A stretch of 64,000 nt of DNA from Rhizobium sp. 007 (GTDB lineage Bacteria > Pseudomonadota > Alphaproteobacteria > Rhizobiales > Rhizobiaceae): the NCBI RefSeq assembly GCF_015353075.1, contig NZ_CP064187.1, positions 2,790,001 to 2,854,000 on the forward strand. Direction: 5' to 3'. The notes beneath the pieces are model-generated. The model was not told the DNA's origin, made no database searches, and saw only the letters and a list, made by a program, of their open reading frames with translations. Positions 18,091-27,480 of the stretch are shown here, in pieces. A program made the translations under genes and the position numbers. Position 1 is the stretch's first letter, and the number at the start of each line of letters is the position of its first letter.

Positions 18091-18343
18091 GCATCATGAG
18101 CGGCGATCTATAGCCGAAGAGTATAAGCCCGAGGCGGAATGGCGCGGAGCTCGCAATGCAAATCCGGTATTTCTTGGAACGATCCACCGAGCCGAACGTT
18201 AAACCGCGTCGCACTGGAGCAGAGAGGATTTTGTAAACCATCGACAATCCGTTCGGCACGAGATTGTCACCATTTTAGGTACAAGAAGTTACATTTGTCT
18301 GTCGGCGCAAGGCCGCGCCCTGACTAACCTGCCATGATTGTCT

Positions 18344-20677
18344 TCATACAAAGTAAAAGTCGTCACTGGTAAGGCCACTGAGGGTGATGCCCTTCAACGT
18401 GACGATGTTATTGATATCATAGGAAATGACGGTATCAGCCCCGACCTGATTGGTCGATGAGAGCATCGAGGTAAAATCGTCGAAAATATCCCTTGCGAAA
18501 CATATGAGGTCTTCCGACGCTGTAACAAAATCTTCAACCAAATCCCTACCGAAATTCGGGGAGAAGATGAACGAATCGTCACCGGTCCCGCCGAGCAATG
18601 TGTCATTTCCGCCGCCGCCACTAATCTGATCATCACCTGCACTGCCGTTCAAACGGTTGGCACCTGCATTGCCATACAGCGTATCGGCAAAAGTCGAACC
18701 GGCCAGATTTTCAATTTCGGAATAGGTATCTCCGGCAGCATCCCCGCTGTTCCCGGAGCTGTTCAACAGACTGACCTTAACGCCTGCAGCCGCAGTACCA
18801 TAGGAGGCAGTGTCGACACCGCTTCCGCCAACGAGCTGGTCGGCACCGCCACCTCCGCTCAACCAATCATTGCCTGCACCGCCGTTCAAACGGTTGGCGC
18901 CGGCGTTGCCATACAGCGTATCGGCAAAAGTCGAACCGGCCAGATTTTCAATTTCGGAATAGGTATCTCCGGCAGCATCCCCGCTGTTCCCGGAGCTGTT
19001 CAACAGACTGACCTTAACGCCTGCAGCCGCAGTACCATAGGAGGCAGTGTCGACACCGCTTCCGCCAACGAGCTGGTCGGCACCGCCACCTCCGCTCAAC
19101 CAATCATTGCCTGCACCGCCGTTCAAACGGTTGGCGCCGGCATTGCCATACAGCGTATCGGCAAAAGTCGAACCGGCCAGATTTTCAATTTCGGAATAGG
19201 TATCTCCGGCAGCATCCCCGCTGTTCCCGGAGCTGTTCAACAGACTGACCTTAACGCCTGCAGCCGCAGTACCATAGGAGGCAGTGTCGACACCGCTTCC
19301 GCCAACGAGCTGGTCGGCACCGCCACCTCCGCTCAACCAATCATTGCCTGCACCGCCGTTCAAACGGTTGGCGCCGGCGTTGCCATACAGCGTATCGGCA
19401 AAAGTCGAACCGGCCAGATTTTCAATTTCGGAATAGGTATCTCCGGCAGCATCCCCGCTGTTCCCGGAGCTGTTCAACAGACTGACCTTAACGCCTGCAG
19501 CCGCAGTACCATAGGAGGCAGTGTCGACACCGCTTCCGCCAACGAGCTGGTCGGCACCGCCACCTCCGCTCAACCAATCATTGCCTGCACCGCCGTCAAG
19601 CGAATCATTTCCGCCATTGCCCCAAAGGGTATTGCTGCTCTCGTTGCCGACAATCGTATCGTTGCCGGAGCCTGCCTGAACATTCTCGATCAACGACGCA
19701 AGGTTGTTGTGATAAAGAAGCGCGTTGAAAATGTTACCACGAGCATAGCCGTTATTCGGGCCACCGTTCAGATCGGCCAACTGGCCTTGGGAAAAGACCG
19801 AGTAGCCGCCTGGTTGCAGGTCGATTGTAAGGCGCGTGGTATAGGCGCTCAGATCATAGGTGTCGACACCGCCGCCGTCCCAGATTGTTGCGAAGATCCT
19901 GTTGTCATCGGGCGTAATAGCCGCGACCCCGTTGACATAGGTGACGCCTTCATTCGGCTTCCACTTATAGACGCTATTTCCACTGTTGGTCGTGTAGTCC
20001 GCACCATACATTTCCTGTAGGGCGGCAATGTCGAGCATCATGAAGGACTGTGGCGCACCATTCTGCTCATAGCTGTAGCCACTCGTATCGTCTCCGATAT
20101 ACGTGCGGTAGGTCATGATCGTATATTCGATAGAATCGTAGGCGCTGGGCACTATCGCCGGGTTGATGTCCGGTTCATGACCATGTTTCAAACCGAGAGC
20201 ATGACCCAGTTCATGAGCCAACGTATGTCCCGCATAGTTGCCGAACTCCGGCAGGCGATAATCACTTTCTGTGCCTGCATATTCCGTCCCGAACCAGACA
20301 TCGCCGCCCCAGCTATCTGTGCTTGGATAATAGGCGCCTGCCGTCGGGAGACTGGGGTGGGACGACTGTGCGAATCGCAGCGACGCGGTGTCCCCGTGCC
20401 CGATCACAAAGTTGGCGTTAGTAAATCCCTCTACTGAGAAACCATCATTCGCCGTGTTTCCAGAGGATTGTTCCATAAGGAACAATGCAGCAGACTGCTG
20501 TTGCTGGGAGATTGAAGAGAAACTGTAATCTTTCTCGCCACTGTACGAGTACGATGTCGAGCTGGTGGGAAACGCATAGGTTATCGTTCCGTCCCACGCA
20601 TAGCCGCTGATAAGCCCGTCAATTCTCTGATCTCCCGTCAAACTAACGCTCTTTGTCGAAGTAACAACGCCCGTCAT
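18344..20677 (-). CDS. Secreted serralysin-like M10 metalloprotease with RTX repeats
   Basis: 777 residues. The zinc site is HELGHALGLKHGHE (His155, Glu156, His159, His165) with a Met-turn IMTY at 187-190, as in M10B serralysins. The C-terminal half carries Ca-binding RTX nonapeptides (GGAGNDWLSGG type) and four 79-residue repeats. It ends DFYFV, a hydrophobic C-terminus typical of type I secretion substrates, and has no N-terminal signal peptide. A matching type I secretion system is not in the window. The product should be an extracellular protease activated by calcium outside the cell. Confidence 0.88.
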   Translation of the reverse strand: MTGVVTSTKSVSLTGDQRIDGLISGYAWDGTITYAFPTSSTSYSYSGEKDYSFSSISQQQQSAALFLMEQSSGNTANDGFSVEGFTNANFVIGHGDTASLRFAQSSHPSLPTAGAYYPSTDSWGGDVWFGTEYAGTESDYRLPEFGNYAGHTLAHELGHALGLKHGHEPDINPAIVPSAYDSIEYTIMTYRTYIGDDTSGYSYEQNGAPQSFMMLDIAALQEMYGADYTTNSGNSVYKWKPNEGVTYVNGVAAITPDDNRIFATIWDGGGVDTYDLSAYTTRLTIDLQPGGYSVFSQGQLADLNGGPNNGYARGNIFNALLYHNNLASLIENVQAGSGNDTIVGNESSNTLWGNGGNDSLDGGAGNDWLSGGGGADQLVGGSGVDTASYGTAAAGVKVSLLNSSGNSGDAAGDTYSEIENLAGSTFADTLYGNAGANRLNGGAGNDWLSGGGGADQLVGGSGVDTASYGTAAAGVKVSLLNSSGNSGDAAGDTYSEIENLAGSTFADTLYGNAGANRLNGGAGNDWLSGGGGADQLVGGSGVDTASYGTAAAGVKVSLLNSSGNSGDAAGDTYSEIENLAGSTFADTLYGNAGANRLNGGAGNDWLSGGGGADQLVGGSGVDTASYGTAAAGVKVSLLNSSGNSGDAAGDTYSEIENLAGSTFADTLYGNAGANRLNGSAGDDQISGGGGNDTLLGGTGDDSFIFSPNFGRDLVEDFVTASEDLICFARDIFDDFTSMLSSTNQVGADTVISYDINNIVTLKGITLSGLTSDDFYFV
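18655..19602. repeat. Four tandem 237-bp repeats inside the RTX protease gene
   Basis: The same 237-base unit (79 codons: an RTX GGAGNDWLSGG block, a SGVDTASYGTAAAG block and an IENLAGSTFADTLYG block) recurs four times with only rare single-base differences (for example gcgttgcc versus gcattgcc). Such identity implies recent expansion or gene conversion and makes copy number likely to vary. Confidence 0.9.
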
Positions 20678-20831
20678 AGAATCCCGCCTGCTTATTCCAC
20701 TCTACCGTGCGTTATGTCGGTTCACCTCTCCATTCGCAAGAGGAAACAATCGCGCTGGCAACAGGCCACTTCACGGTTAAAGGGAAAGAAAACTATAAAC
20801 TTGTTAATAGTTTGAGAGTGGTTCGAATTTA

Positions 20832-21117
20832 GGAGGGCTTAGCGAAGGACGAACGTGGCCGATCCTGCCTCGTTGAGCGAATCAATGCCCGGCTCTACGA
20901 CCCCGCCATCGCACGGTTCATCTCACCAGACGATGGGGATCCCACCAAAGGTGTCGGCACCAATCGATACAGCTATGGCGACAATGACCCGGACAACAAA
21001 TCCGATCGGAACGGACATGCCGTCGATTCCAACTCCAGCAAATACGGCAGCGAGAGGACAGGTAGCAATGCCACCTGGGTGGATTGCCGTGAAGACAAGT
21101 GCTCCTCGAGCATTTAG
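20832..21117 (+). pseudogene. C-terminal fragment of an Rhs/YD-repeat protein
   Basis: A plus-strand frame reads [20 protein letters not shown], then [14 protein letters not shown] and [11 protein letters not shown], ending at TAG 21115-21117. RLYDPxxxRFxSPDP..NxYxYxxNNP is the Rhs core-end signature. After it come only ~30 residues of variable tip, too short to be a toxin. There is no start codon or upstream Rhs body. Its stop overlaps the end of the TraR-like gene on the other strand. Confidence 0.7.
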
Positions 21118-21818
21118 ATCAATTTCAGCTTCGTGGCCAGAGCTGTTGCCTGCGGCAGAGTGCCCGCGTCTAGGGCTTTACGAGCTTTATTCAATTGAAA
21201 GTTCACATTGCTGTAGGTCATATTCTCGATGGTAGCCATCGCTCTCATAGACTTGCCCTCGGCCGACCATTTCAAGAGTTGGACTTGTTTCAGCGTCAGT
21301 CGAATCCTCGATTCTGCGGTCGGATCAAACTCCGCTTGCTCAATCCTTGCATGAAGCTGTGCGACAGCCATTGCGGCGGCAACCTGATCTATCTCTCGAG
21401 GAAGCGAAATGGACGGTTTATGCGAAGCAACCGTCAACATTGACACGCGCCCGAATGCCGTTGCAACAGGAATGGTAATGCCAGATCGGATACCGAAGTC
21501 GGCGGCATCCGTATAAAATCGCCGGATCGGCTTTGACGCGCGCCTTTTTGAGGTTTCGGAAGACCAGACAAAAGTCCTCATCGTGGATTTGGCGATTGCG
21601 ACGATAGGATCGACCTCGTCCAACTTGTTCGTGAAATATCGCTCCTGCCAGTCGGCAGGATAGTTAGAAAAAGCAGAAGTACCGCTCGGCTGAACATTGA
21701 GGTAGGCGTAATAGTCGAAACCGAACTCCCGGGTGAGGCCGGACAGCGCTTCCTTCAACATCTCTTTGGTTCGCGCCAAAGCCGAAATATCAATTAGCTT
21801 TTGAAGCCAGATCTTCAC
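21114..21818 (-). CDS. traR: TraR-like LuxR-family quorum-sensing regulator
   Basis: 234 residues, the same length as TraR of Ti plasmids. All six autoinducer-pocket residues fall at TraR numbering: W57, Y61, D70, P71, W85, G113. In the C-terminal HTH, L182 and G188 are present, but the usually invariant E178 is Q (CAA). The C-terminus [11 protein letters not shown] also resembles TraR. It should bind a 3-oxo-acyl-HSL and control conjugation genes; the LuxI-type synthase at 39.1-39.7 kb is a candidate partner. Whether it activates, or acts as an inhibitor like TrlR, is open because of the E178Q change. Confidence 0.82.
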   Translation of the reverse strand: MKIWLQKLIDISALARTKEMLKEALSGLTREFGFDYYAYLNVQPSGTSAFSNYPADWQERYFTNKLDEVDPIVAIAKSTMRTFVWSSETSKRRASKPIRRFYTDAADFGIRSGITIPVATAFGRVSMLTVASHKPSISLPREIDQVAAAMAVAQLHARIEQAEFDPTAESRIRLTLKQVQLLKWSAEGKSMRAMATIENMTYSNVNFQLNKARKALDAGTLPQATALATKLKLI

Positions 21819-22061
21819 CTTCTGAACTCCCTATATCATCCGCCAACAGACGTCCGCGTTGTCGACGGAAGTTGAAGTAGTGGAAACTGTTGGTCGCTCT
21901 CGATCAAAATGTCTTGACGATTAGCGGATCGGCAAAGACACCCTTGTCGGATCGAACTCCGCCTGTTTCGACTTCGCGAGTAGGCCCGATATTCTTTGCC
22001 TTTTTCTGCGTTCTCGGCAACCGTAGATTTCAATGGGCTCTGCTAGGCCATTCGCAGATCT

Positions 22062-22967
22062 TCATCTTGAGCCGCTTACTCGCGTTGCCGATGCCAGCGA
22101 TCGGGCTATCTCGACTATCTCGTCGCGGTTCGCCGTTGGATCTTCCTTGTTCCAGGCGAGTCCCAAGCCGATTGTGAAGCTCATGTCCTGCACCTCACGA
22201 AGTAGAAACGATCGATTGGGCAGATCCTTCGTCCATTCCGGAACGAAGCCTATGCCGATGCCGGAAGAAACCAGTGAGACGAGTGAGAGCGTGTCGTCGC
22301 AACTGCAGGCAACGTTGTCGAGAAGCCCATGCTTCCTGAACTGGTCGAAGAAGAACTTTTCCGTGTAGGAGAGATTGGAACGGGAAAAAGAAATGATCCT
22401 TTCCCGTTTCAGATCGCTCATTGTGACTTTCTCTGCCTCTGCAAGCGCGCTGCCCGCCGGTACTGCGAGGAAGTACCGTTCATTGGCGATGCTCTGCCAG
22501 CGCAGCGACCCGATGTTTTCGACCGGTCGGATGAAACCCAGGTGCACACGACCTTTTTCGATGTCACGGACAATCGCATCGGTGGAGCCGCTATTGATGT
22601 GTATCTGGATATCGGGAAATCGCTTACCCAGCTTGGTTAGAAACTGTGGGAGGACGCCGAATGTGGCGGGATAGATTGTGCCGATCGTGATCCTGTTGAC
22701 ATCCTTACCGGCCACGGCTTGGACGATGGAGGAGCTGTTTTCGACCTCTTGCAGGATACGGATGCACCGCTCGTAGAAGACTTCGCCGGCTTTCGACAAT
22801 TGGACTCTTCGGGTTGAGCGGATGAGAAGTTGAACGCTGAGCTCCTTTTCGAGCGTCTGGATTTGAAGGCTGAGAGCTGGTTGCGCCATGGACAACATGG
22901 CCGCTGCCCGGCCGAAGTGCAATTCCTCAGCTAAAGTTGCGAAACATCTGATCTGACGCAGCTCCAT
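22062..22967 (-). CDS. LysR-family transcriptional regulator
   Basis: 301 residues. The N-terminal winged HTH is clear (LRQIRCFATLAEELHFGRAA, QPALSLQIQTLEKELSVQL), followed by the LysR substrate-binding fold (GTIYPATFGVLPQFLTKLGKRFPDIQI). It resembles the BenM/CatM-like group that often governs catabolic genes. It is divergent from the nucleotidyltransferase-HEPN gene with ~168 bases between them. The target is unknown; the polyamine-type operon 1.7 kb downstream is a possible candidate. Confidence 0.88.
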   Translation of the reverse strand: MELRQIRCFATLAEELHFGRAAAMLSMAQPALSLQIQTLEKELSVQLLIRSTRRVQLSKAGEVFYERCIRILQEVENSSSIVQAVAGKDVNRITIGTIYPATFGVLPQFLTKLGKRFPDIQIHINSGSTDAIVRDIEKGRVHLGFIRPVENIGSLRWQSIANERYFLAVPAGSALAEAEKVTMSDLKRERIISFSRSNLSYTEKFFFDQFRKHGLLDNVACSCDDTLSLVSLVSSGIGIGFVPEWTKDLPNRSFLLREVQDMSFTIGLGLAWNKEDPTANRDEIVEIARSLASATRVSGSR

Positions 22968-23134
22968 TCGCTATCCTCTCTACGCGTGCCTCCGGTACCG
23001 GTCGTAAGTCGGTTGCCCGCGCCCTAGATCATCGATTAATAGCGCGTTAAGATCAATCCGCTGTTTTTTAATACCGCATTTCCTATAATTTCCAGTAGTA
23101 GACGGCGAATCGTCTTTGGCCTATCGATGGACCC

Positions 23135-24046
23135 ATGCGATCGTCCTTGGAACATCTGCCGGAAGAAAAGCAGCGCGAGCTTTCCCGCGTCGTTGCGATC
23201 ATCCACGAGGAGTTTGCCGATGCGTTGTCAGGCACCTCGGCTGCATTCAAGAAGCGCGGCCGGATCTTAAAGATCATCCTGTTTGGTTCGTATGCGCGCG
23301 GCAGCTTCGTCGACGAGCCGCACACGATGAAGGGCTACCGATCCGATTACGATATCCTCGTCCTTGTCAATTCCAAGCAGCTTGCGGAGCCGCACTACTG
23401 GGACAAAGCTACCGACCGGCTGCTGTGGGACAAGGATGTGCAGACGCCGGTCGGACTGATCGTCCATGGCGCCCGGGAGGTGAATAACTTCCTGGCCGAC
23501 GGCCAGTATTTCTTCGTCGACATCCTGCGCGAGGGCATCGTGCTCTACGAGCTCGATGACCGGCCGCTTGCCGAGCCGAAGCCACTCTCGATTGCGGATG
23601 CACGGAGGGTGGCCACGGAGCACTTTGAGAGGCAATACAAGGCCGCAGCAGAGTTCCGTCAGCTTGCCAAGTACGCAGCTGAGAGCGGCTGGCAAAAGCG
23701 TGCGGTTTTTCTCCTCCACCAGGCTGTTGAAACTGTCTATTCCTGCCTCCTTCTCACGCTGACCAATTACAGCCCGCCATCGCACAACTTGAAATTCCTT
23801 CGGGGACTGGCCGAAGATCAGGACCGCCGGTTGATCGACGCTTGGCCACGTGATCAGCACCGCTATGCCGCCTGGTACAACATACTCAACGAAGCCTACG
23901 TGAAGGCGCGCTACTCGAAGCACTTCGAGATCACCGAAGAAGCGCTAGGCTGGCTACTTGAGCGAACGGAGCATCTCCATCAAACTGTCGCGGCCATTTG
24001 CAGCGAGCATCTGGCTGAACTGGAGCGCGCAAGCGATGGCACCTGA
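23135..24046 (+). CDS. Fused nucleotidyltransferase (MNT) - HEPN domain protein
   Basis: 303 residues. The N-terminal Pol-beta nucleotidyltransferase motif is ILFGSYARGS (48-57) with the metal-binding SDYDI (D71, D73). The C-terminal half (about 155-290) is a HEPN helical bundle with KRAVFLLHQAVETVYSCLLL and a motif ARYSKHFEIT (R259..H263) in place of the canonical Rx4-6H of HEPN RNases. Fused MNT-HEPN proteins are often annotated as standalone nucleotidyltransferases; in separate MNT/HEPN pairs the MNT AMPylates and silences the HEPN toxin. Both halves on one chain would suit self-regulation, which is inference. Confidence 0.78.
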   Translation: MRSSLEHLPEEKQRELSRVVAIIHEEFADALSGTSAAFKKRGRILKIILFGSYARGSFVDEPHTMKGYRSDYDILVLVNSKQLAEPHYWDKATDRLLWDKDVQTPVGLIVHGAREVNNFLADGQYFFVDILREGIVLYELDDRPLAEPKPLSIADARRVATEHFERQYKAAAEFRQLAKYAAESGWQKRAVFLLHQAVETVYSCLLLTLTNYSPPSHNLKFLRGLAEDQDRRLIDAWPRDQHRYAAWYNILNEAYVKARYSKHFEITEEALGWLLERTEHLHQTVAAICSEHLAELERASDGT

Positions 24047-24243
24047 CCGCCGCGCCATTGGCACGGCTTCCAGAAACAAGCGGACAAAAAATAATTTTAC
24101 TTCATCTCCAGCGGGAAATGATTTAGGATTCAACTTAGCCGACACGTAGGACATATGTGCTTCCGGACAATGCGATTTCGACTCGCTGTGAAAACCGTCC
24201 GGCCACATTCTTCTTGGCGCCGGACTCTCACAGGAGAGTCTCC

Positions 24244-24492
24244 ATGTCGAAGCTATTGAAACATAACCCAGACCCGTCATTCGGGGCGGATATGCAACAT
24301 GACGTCGCGGTCGCGGCGGCAGTAGAACTCGCAATGGAATTCTACGGCTGCGATGCGGTAACTGCCGCGGCGAAGCGTGCCATCGAGGCCAGAGACCTTG
24401 ATCGCGAAAGCCACTTCCGGTTCTGGGTGAATGTCTTCAAATCCCTAAAATCCCAACCGAACCTGATCGCGGAGATCTGCCGCTCGGGCTGA
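24244..24492 (+). CDS. Small conserved hypothetical protein (82 aa)
   Basis: Start chosen at the ATG at 24244 because AGGAGAG lies 7-8 bases upstream; an earlier in-frame start has no such site. The product MSKLLKHNPDPSFGADMQHD .. FRFWVNVFKSLKSQP is soluble and helical, without signal or membrane segment. I do not recognise a characterised family. It stands alone between the MNT-HEPN gene and the ABC operon. Confidence 0.6.
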   Translation: MSKLLKHNPDPSFGADMQHDVAVAAAVELAMEFYGCDAVTAAAKRAIEARDLDRESHFRFWVNVFKSLKSQPNLIAEICRSG

Positions 24493-24625
24493 CAATCGGA
24501 TGCATAGCCGTTTTGACGTCATCCGCACGCGATGAGCGCCTTTAACAGCGCACAGCCCACGCTTCGATGGTCCGTCGTATACGAGTCCGTCCACGTTGCC
24601 GCACATCAACCGCGGCGAAAGTAAC

Positions 24626-24673
24626 GCCATTGATATGAATTTCATATCAATGGCTACGAAACAATATTGGAAA
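24626..24673 (+). promoter_or_regulatory. Operator/promoter of the polyamine-type ABC operon: perfect 13-bp palindrome plus ATATTGGAAA box
   Basis: GCCATTGATATGA (24626-24638), ATT, TCATATCAATGGC (24642-24654) is a perfect inverted repeat. ATATTGGAAA follows at 24664-24673, 20 bases after the start of ATATCAAT (24644). The same pair at the same spacing occurs before the dioxygenase gene (28594, 28614). The palindrome lies 75-105 bases before the ATG of the binding-protein gene, a usual repressor or activator position. Confidence 0.7.
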
Positions 24674-24729
24674 TTCCCCAATCGCCCGGCGCAATGTCGC
24701 CGGATCGAGAACTATCAAAGGGAACAGCC

Positions 24730-25770
24730 ATGAAATTTTCCATGCTCAGCGCGACTGCGCTCGTATCGTTGGTGTTGGCCTCATCGGGCAGCGCCGAAAC
24801 GCTCGTCGTCAACAGTTACGGCGGCCCCTATGAAAAGATCATCCGCGAACGGATCATTGAACCCTTCGAAGTCAAGTTCGGCATTGACGTCCTTTACGAT
24901 GCGGTCGGCTCGGCGTCGCAAGATTACGCAAAGATCAAGGCCACCGGCGGAAGACCCGGCTTCGACGTCGTCGTCATGACCGCCTCCCAGTCTCTCGATG
25001 GGTGCAAGGAGGGCCTCCTGGAGAAATTCACACCGGAGACAGTTCCCAATCTTACACGCCTGTCGCCAGCGATTGCAGCTGTCGCCGGGCCCTGCGGCGC
25101 CGTTCACGAGGTGCAGTATCTCTCGCTGCTCTACCGCAAGGACAAGCTACAGAAGGCGCCAGATTCCTGGTCCGCGCTTCTCGACGAGAGCCTCAAGGGA
25201 AAGATCATCCTGCCGACCTTCCAGAACGTCATGGCCGCCTACCTGATGGAGGTCCTCTCGGTCGCCAATGGCGGCGACCTGCTCGACAACGTCGAACCCG
25301 GCTTTGCCGCCATGGCAAAACTTGCCAAACAATCAATCGGTTTTGAACAGTCCTCCTCGGTCATGGAAACATATATCAAGGACGGCCAGGTCTGGGCCAT
25401 GCCTTTCTGGAATGGGCGGGCCCAGCTTCTGGCCGATAGCGGACTGCCCGTCGACTACGTTCTGCCGAAGGAAGGGTCGATTCCCCTTGTCACCACTCTG
25501 AACATTCCCAAGGACGCCGAGAATCGGCAGGCGGCGCTCAGGTTCGTGAATTTCTTTCTCGAAAAGACGAGCCAGGAGGCGTGGGTTACGGGATACAAGG
25601 TCGGAAGCGCAAGGACGGATATCGACGTTCCCGCCGACATCCGCGCCAAGCAAATCACCACTGAGGCCGATCTGAAGGCGCTCCTCCTGCCCGATCTCGG
25701 GGCGGTCGCCATGCGCTTGTCAGCTTGGGGCAAACGCTGGGAACGCGACGTCGTCGCCGCAGCCGAGTGA
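24730..25770 (+). CDS. ABC transporter periplasmic binding protein, spermidine/putrescine (PotD/PotF) type
   Basis: 346 residues from the ATG at 24730; the frame is open further upstream, but the signal peptide MKFSMLSATALVSLVLASSGSA|ETL fixes the start. The mature protein begins with LVVNSYGGPYEKIIRERIIEPFE, typical of family-1 extracellular solute-binding proteins for polyamines or thiamine. It captures the substrate in the periplasm for the two permeases and ATPase that follow. It is the first gene of the operon. Confidence 0.88.
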   Translation: MKFSMLSATALVSLVLASSGSAETLVVNSYGGPYEKIIRERIIEPFEVKFGIDVLYDAVGSASQDYAKIKATGGRPGFDVVVMTASQSLDGCKEGLLEKFTPETVPNLTRLSPAIAAVAGPCGAVHEVQYLSLLYRKDKLQKAPDSWSALLDESLKGKIILPTFQNVMAAYLMEVLSVANGGDLLDNVEPGFAAMAKLAKQSIGFEQSSSVMETYIKDGQVWAMPFWNGRAQLLADSGLPVDYVLPKEGSIPLVTTLNIPKDAENRQAALRFVNFFLEKTSQEAWVTGYKVGSARTDIDVPADIRAKQITTEADLKALLLPDLGAVAMRLSAWGKRWERDVVAAAE

Positions 25771-25779
25771 GGTGAAACC

Positions 25780-26661
25780 ATGGCGACGATTGCTTTCTCC
25801 ACTCCGCAAAGGCCAACACGCATCGCCTTTCCCTTCAAGGTGTTTCTGCCGCTATCACTGCCGTCGATCGTGTTGCTCCTGTTCTTCGCAGCTCCAATGG
25901 GTCTGATGCTCGGCCTCAGCTTTCAGGACCAGGAGACCGGCACCTTCACGTTGGCGAGCTATGGCCGCTTCTTTAGCGACGAGCTTGTGCTTAAGGGCCT
26001 CGGACGCACCGTCGTGATGTCGGGATTGGTCGCCATTTGCGTGACGATCCTGGCCTATCCCCTCGCCTACTATCTTGCACGCTCGACATCACGCTGGCGA
26101 ACGCTTGTCTTTGCTCTTGCCATCGCCCCTGAGCTGGCAGGCGTGGTGCTTCGGACCTATGGCTGGCTTGTCATTCTCGAAGATCGGGGCTTTATCAATT
26201 CAGCATTGATTTGGAGCGGACTGATTTCCGAGCCCTTGCCTCTTTCGAAGAACCTGTTCGGTGTCGTGGTGGGGCTGACGCATGTGATCCTGCCGTTTGG
26301 CATCCTTTCGCTGCTCACGAGCCTCCAGGGAATCAATCCAAATCTGGAAAAATCGGCTCAGATTCTTGGCGCTTCGAGACTTGCAGTCATCCGCTACATC
26401 GTCCTGCCGCTCTCTGTGCCGGGAATCGTAAGCTCGCTCCTGATCGCCTTTACGATGGCGGCAAGCGCCTACGCCACCCCGGCCCTCCTCGGTGGCGCTG
26501 CCTTCAAGGTCATGGCCACAATGGTCTATGAGCAGGTGCTCTTCTACATCGACTGGTCCTTTGCGGCGGTCATGGCCAACGTCCTTCTCGCCATGATGCT
26601 GGTTTCGGCTTTTGTCGGATCCAGGCTCGAATCCCGCCTTCAACAGAAACTTCACCTGTAG
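25780..26661 (+). CDS. ABC transporter permease, PotB/PotH type
   Basis: 293 residues with about six membrane helices and the binding-protein-dependent permease EAA-like loop (QILGASRLAVIRYIVLPLSVPGI, about 193-215). It starts nine bases after the binding-protein stop. It forms half of the transmembrane channel with the next gene. Confidence 0.9.
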   Translation: MATIAFSTPQRPTRIAFPFKVFLPLSLPSIVLLLFFAAPMGLMLGLSFQDQETGTFTLASYGRFFSDELVLKGLGRTVVMSGLVAICVTILAYPLAYYLARSTSRWRTLVFALAIAPELAGVVLRTYGWLVILEDRGFINSALIWSGLISEPLPLSKNLFGVVVGLTHVILPFGILSLLTSLQGINPNLEKSAQILGASRLAVIRYIVLPLSVPGIVSSLLIAFTMAASAYATPALLGGAAFKVMATMVYEQVLFYIDWSFAAVMANVLLAMMLVSAFVGSRLESRLQQKLHL

Positions 26662-26676
26662 TCTCGGGAGACTTCA

Positions 26677-27480
26677 ATGAACCGAGTGCTCACCATTCTG
26701 TTCAGGGCATCGCTGATTGCAATTCTTGCATTCATCACCTTGCCGCTCCTGGTCGTTGTTGCAGCGTCCTTCAGCCCTACGTCAGCCGTCACCTTCTGGC
26801 CGGGCGATTGGACATTTCAGTGGTATCCGGCGCTTCTGGAGAGCCGCTGGCTTGATCCCTTTCTGCTCAGTGCAGAGCTCGCGATCATCGTCAGTCTCGT
26901 AAGCGGGTTGCTTGGCGTCCTTGCAGCCTACAGCGTCGCTTATCAGAAATGTCCGGGCCACGCTGCCATCATGTCGTTCCTGCTGTCACCCATGGCTGTG
27001 CCGCAGATCGTCAAGGGTGTTGCGATTGTTCTCTTCCTCTCATCGGCCGGCCTTTACAAGCTGCTCGGGACACCGGGGCTCGTCATGGCCCACATTGTCC
27101 TCACCATGCCATATGTCATGCGCATGGCGGCGACCGCGATGTTCAATTTCGACAAGCGGTTAGATCGGGCCGCCCGCATCCTTGGCGCGGGTCCGGTCCA
27201 ACGGATCAGATATGTACTTCTGCCGCTGATCCGTTCCGGCCTGTTCTCAGGTATGACCTTCGCCTTCATCATTTCGTTCAATAATATTCCGTTGTCTGTC
27301 TTTCTCGTGAGACCCGGACAAACGACGCTCCCGATCGCCGTCATCAATCATCTCGAATACAGCCTGGACCCGGTGCTTGCGGCAGTGAACGTCGCATCAC
27401 TCCTCTTCGTCCTCGGCACGATCATCCTTTTCGAAAAGATCGGCGGGTTCTCCGCGCATTTCCATGGGGGTAGCAAATGA
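26677..27480 (+). CDS. ABC transporter permease, PotC/PotI type
   Basis: 267 residues with six hydrophobic helices and the permease loop RAARILGAGPVQRIRYVLLPLI (about 163-190). It is the second channel subunit of the importer. Its stop overlaps the ATPase start by four bases (ATGA, 27477-27480). Confidence 0.9.
   Translation: MNRVLTILFRASLIAILAFITLPLLVVVAASFSPTSAVTFWPGDWTFQWYPALLESRWLDPFLLSAELAIIVSLVSGLLGVLAAYSVAYQKCPGHAAIMSFLLSPMAVPQIVKGVAIVLFLSSAGLYKLLGTPGLVMAHIVLTMPYVMRMAATAMFNFDKRLDRAARILGAGPVQRIRYVLLPLIRSGLFSGMTFAFIISFNNIPLSVFLVRPGQTTLPIAVINHLEYSLDPVLAAVNVASLLFVLGTIILFEKIGGFSAHFHGGSK

Noticed and set aside
18655..19602. Tandem repeats as a possible CRISPR array
   Set aside because: Units are 237 bp, in frame and code for RTX calcium-binding modules; no short repeat/spacer pattern.
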